A DNA stretch of 5,261 bases from Methanobacteriota archaeon. Its GTDB lineage: Archaea > Altiarchaeota > Altiarchaeia > IMC4 > QMZM01. The DNA is taken from the NCBI GenBank assembly GCA_021731385.1, contig JAKFXM010000146.1:1-5261 (forward strand), written 5' to 3'. Within the stretch, counting starts at the first letter, position 1, and each line of letters opens with the position of its first letter. A program made the position numbers and the translations under genes. The notes beneath the pieces are model-generated. The model had not been told where the DNA came from, did not search any database, and saw only the letters and a program-made list of their open reading frames with translations. Below are positions 4,716 through 5,261 of the stretch, piece by piece.

Positions 4716-4751
4716 TTTGGTGTAGTGTATAAAATTTAGGGAAAATTTAGG

Positions 4752-4757
4752 AGACTA
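4752..4757 (+). repeat. Target-site duplication, right copy
   Basis: The sequence agacta directly follows the element's right end (ttagg). The host reading frame resumes immediately after it. Confidence 0.8.
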
Positions 4758-4876
4758 ATGAACTTGTTCTTCCTGCAAAAGCAAAAATAAAGGGCACCTT
4801 AGGGGATTACACCGGAATAAAAGAATATTAATATCCCGCCCCCAATGAAACGAAGAAAACTATAGCAACAATAATT

Positions 4877-5261
4877 CTACTTATTATCCGAATTCTTGTT
4901 CTCTTCATCAACCTTCACTTCCTCAAGCATCGGCTCAAGAAGGAAATACTTTTCTACATACCTCTTGAGTTCGTCATCCGAGATACATGACCTTCTGCCT
5001 TCCTCGTCATAAAGTTTATGTATGTCCCTGTAAATCTCCTGAATTCTGGTATCTTTTTTATCAACCTTTACATCAAGGTTCGTAAGTTCCTTCAATATCT
5101 CCTCAACCTTTATCCTTATTACCTCCGTCCCAGAGGAATCGCCAACCATCAAATTTCTCTTACCCCCGACAAGTTCCGGCGGGAATGGCTCGTATGTGAA
5201 CGGATTTCTAATGACTCCTGCGGTATGTATCCCTGATTCATGGGCAAATATGTTCCTTCCA
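4877..5261 (-). CDS. 2-isopropylmalate/homocitrate synthase family enzyme (3' part)
   Basis: C-terminal 128 residues of a gene whose start lies beyond the window. The frame is open to the window edge, so the TTG at 5152 is internal. It opens with GRNIFAHESGIHTAG, containing the HxxGIH signature that follows the catalytic TIM barrel in enzymes that condense acetyl-CoA or a related thioester with a 2-oxo acid. Next come NPFTYEPFPPELVG and MVGDSSGTEVIRIKVEEIL (linker subdomain I), then a helical subdomain with ISDDELKRYVEKYF. It ends in an acidic, Asn/Lys-rich tail and lacks the LeuA regulatory domain of about 130 residues. That favours homocitrate synthase (AksA/NifV-like), citramalate-type or Re-citrate synthase over feedback-regulated isopropylmalate synthase. 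GDSSG in place of the common GKHSG makes it a divergent member. The exact substrate cannot be read from this part. It is convergent with the methyltransferase remnant, 45 bases away. Confidence 0.87.
   Translation of the reverse strand, partial: GRNIFAHESGIHTAGVIRNPFTYEPFPPELVGGKRNLMVGDSSGTEVIRIKVEEILKELTNLDVKVDKKDTRIQEIYRDIHKLYDEEGRRSCISDDELKRYVEKYFLLEPMLEEVKVDEENKNSDNK

Larger units (their letters stand above)
4571..4751. mobile_element. 181-bp non-autonomous element (MITE-like) with terminal inverted repeats
   Basis: The left end begins cctaagtttttc and the right end, read on the minus strand, begins cctaaattttcc. The two ends can be aligned over about 29 bases, with roughly 23 identities and one gap, ending in a shared cactac. 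The element is flanked by direct copies of agacta (4565-4570 and 4752-4757). It encodes no transposase. Inside are a large palindrome (4648-4673), a hairpin (4695-4715) and a third copy of gtagtgtataaaatt (4722-4736). Removing it plus one flank restores a reading frame. The parent insertion sequence is unknown; a 6-bp duplication would fit families such as IS1634, but this is a guess. Confidence 0.82.
4459..4831 (+). pseudogene. Interrupted gene remnant, probable N-terminus of an adenine DNA methyltransferase
   Basis: From the ATG at 4459 the frame reads MPDSLIEELPKIVAQGKKEA and on to NRITLQT, then meets an early TAA at 4573-4575 inside an inserted element. After the element the frame resumes at 4758 as NELVLPAKAKIKG and ends at TAA 4829-4831. 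Joining 4570 to 4758 gives 61 uninterrupted codons, with the LQT-NELVLPAK junction intact. From memory, this opening resembles the N-termini of archaeal and bacterial site-specific adenine methyltransferases of the type III Mod kind, which run to several hundred residues. No catalytic DPPY or FxG motif is present, so even the repaired frame is only a stump, diverging or truncated after LPAK. A possible TATA-like atatac at 4432-4437 would allow a nearly leaderless start. Confidence 0.6.

Noticed and set aside
1..5261. tRNA, rRNA or box C/D RNA genes
   Set aside because: No cloverleaf with a conserved T-loop, no rRNA-like tracts and no paired C and D boxes were recognised by eye. A covariance-model scan was not possible.

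Overview
The window is from an archaeon, probably a euryarchaeal lineage. The evidence is a gene for Nop10, the archaeal/eukaryotic H/ACA ribonucleoprotein protein, an archaeal-type fusion of 3-hexulose-6-phosphate synthase with an RraA-like domain, TATA-like boxes, and short or overlapping gene junctions. I cannot name a genus. The metabolic genes look richer in G+C than the middle of the window, which is AT-rich and carries broken genes.

Positions 1-2269 hold a tight plus-strand operon: the 3' part of an isocitrate dehydrogenase gene (start lies before the window), nop10, and the hps-rraA fusion, which overlaps nop10 by an ATGA junction. Positions 2236-2381 carry a direct duplication of the end of the fusion gene, offset by exactly 100 bases, with a strong hairpin between the copies. 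Positions 2420-2898 hold a TATA-like box, two back-to-back perfect hairpins with AAA loops, a third hairpin, and a decayed gene broken by one in-frame stop and one frameshift. Positions 2899-3088 contain only scraps of reading frame.

Positions 3089-4329 hold a minus-strand three-gene operon: an unrecognised 211-residue protein, an 86-residue putative antitoxin with its own strong Shine-Dalgarno sequence, and a MazF/PemK-type toxin. The TATA box ahead of the operon sits inside a palindrome, and two more palindromes follow, which suggests autoregulation.

Positions 4459-4831 hold a short plus-strand reading frame, probably the N-terminal remnant of an adenine DNA methyltransferase. It is split by a 181-bp element with imperfect terminal inverted repeats and a 6-bp target-site duplication. 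Removing the element plus one duplicate copy restores an uninterrupted 61-codon frame. Positions 4877-5261 hold the 3' end of a minus-strand gene of the isopropylmalate/homocitrate synthase family.

Overall, the picture is two conserved metabolic genes or operons (a TCA-type dehydrogenase on one side, an acyl-CoA/2-oxoacid condensing enzyme on the other) flanking an accessory stretch of about 2.6 kb. That stretch holds a toxin-antitoxin module, gene remnants, hairpins and a miniature transposable element.
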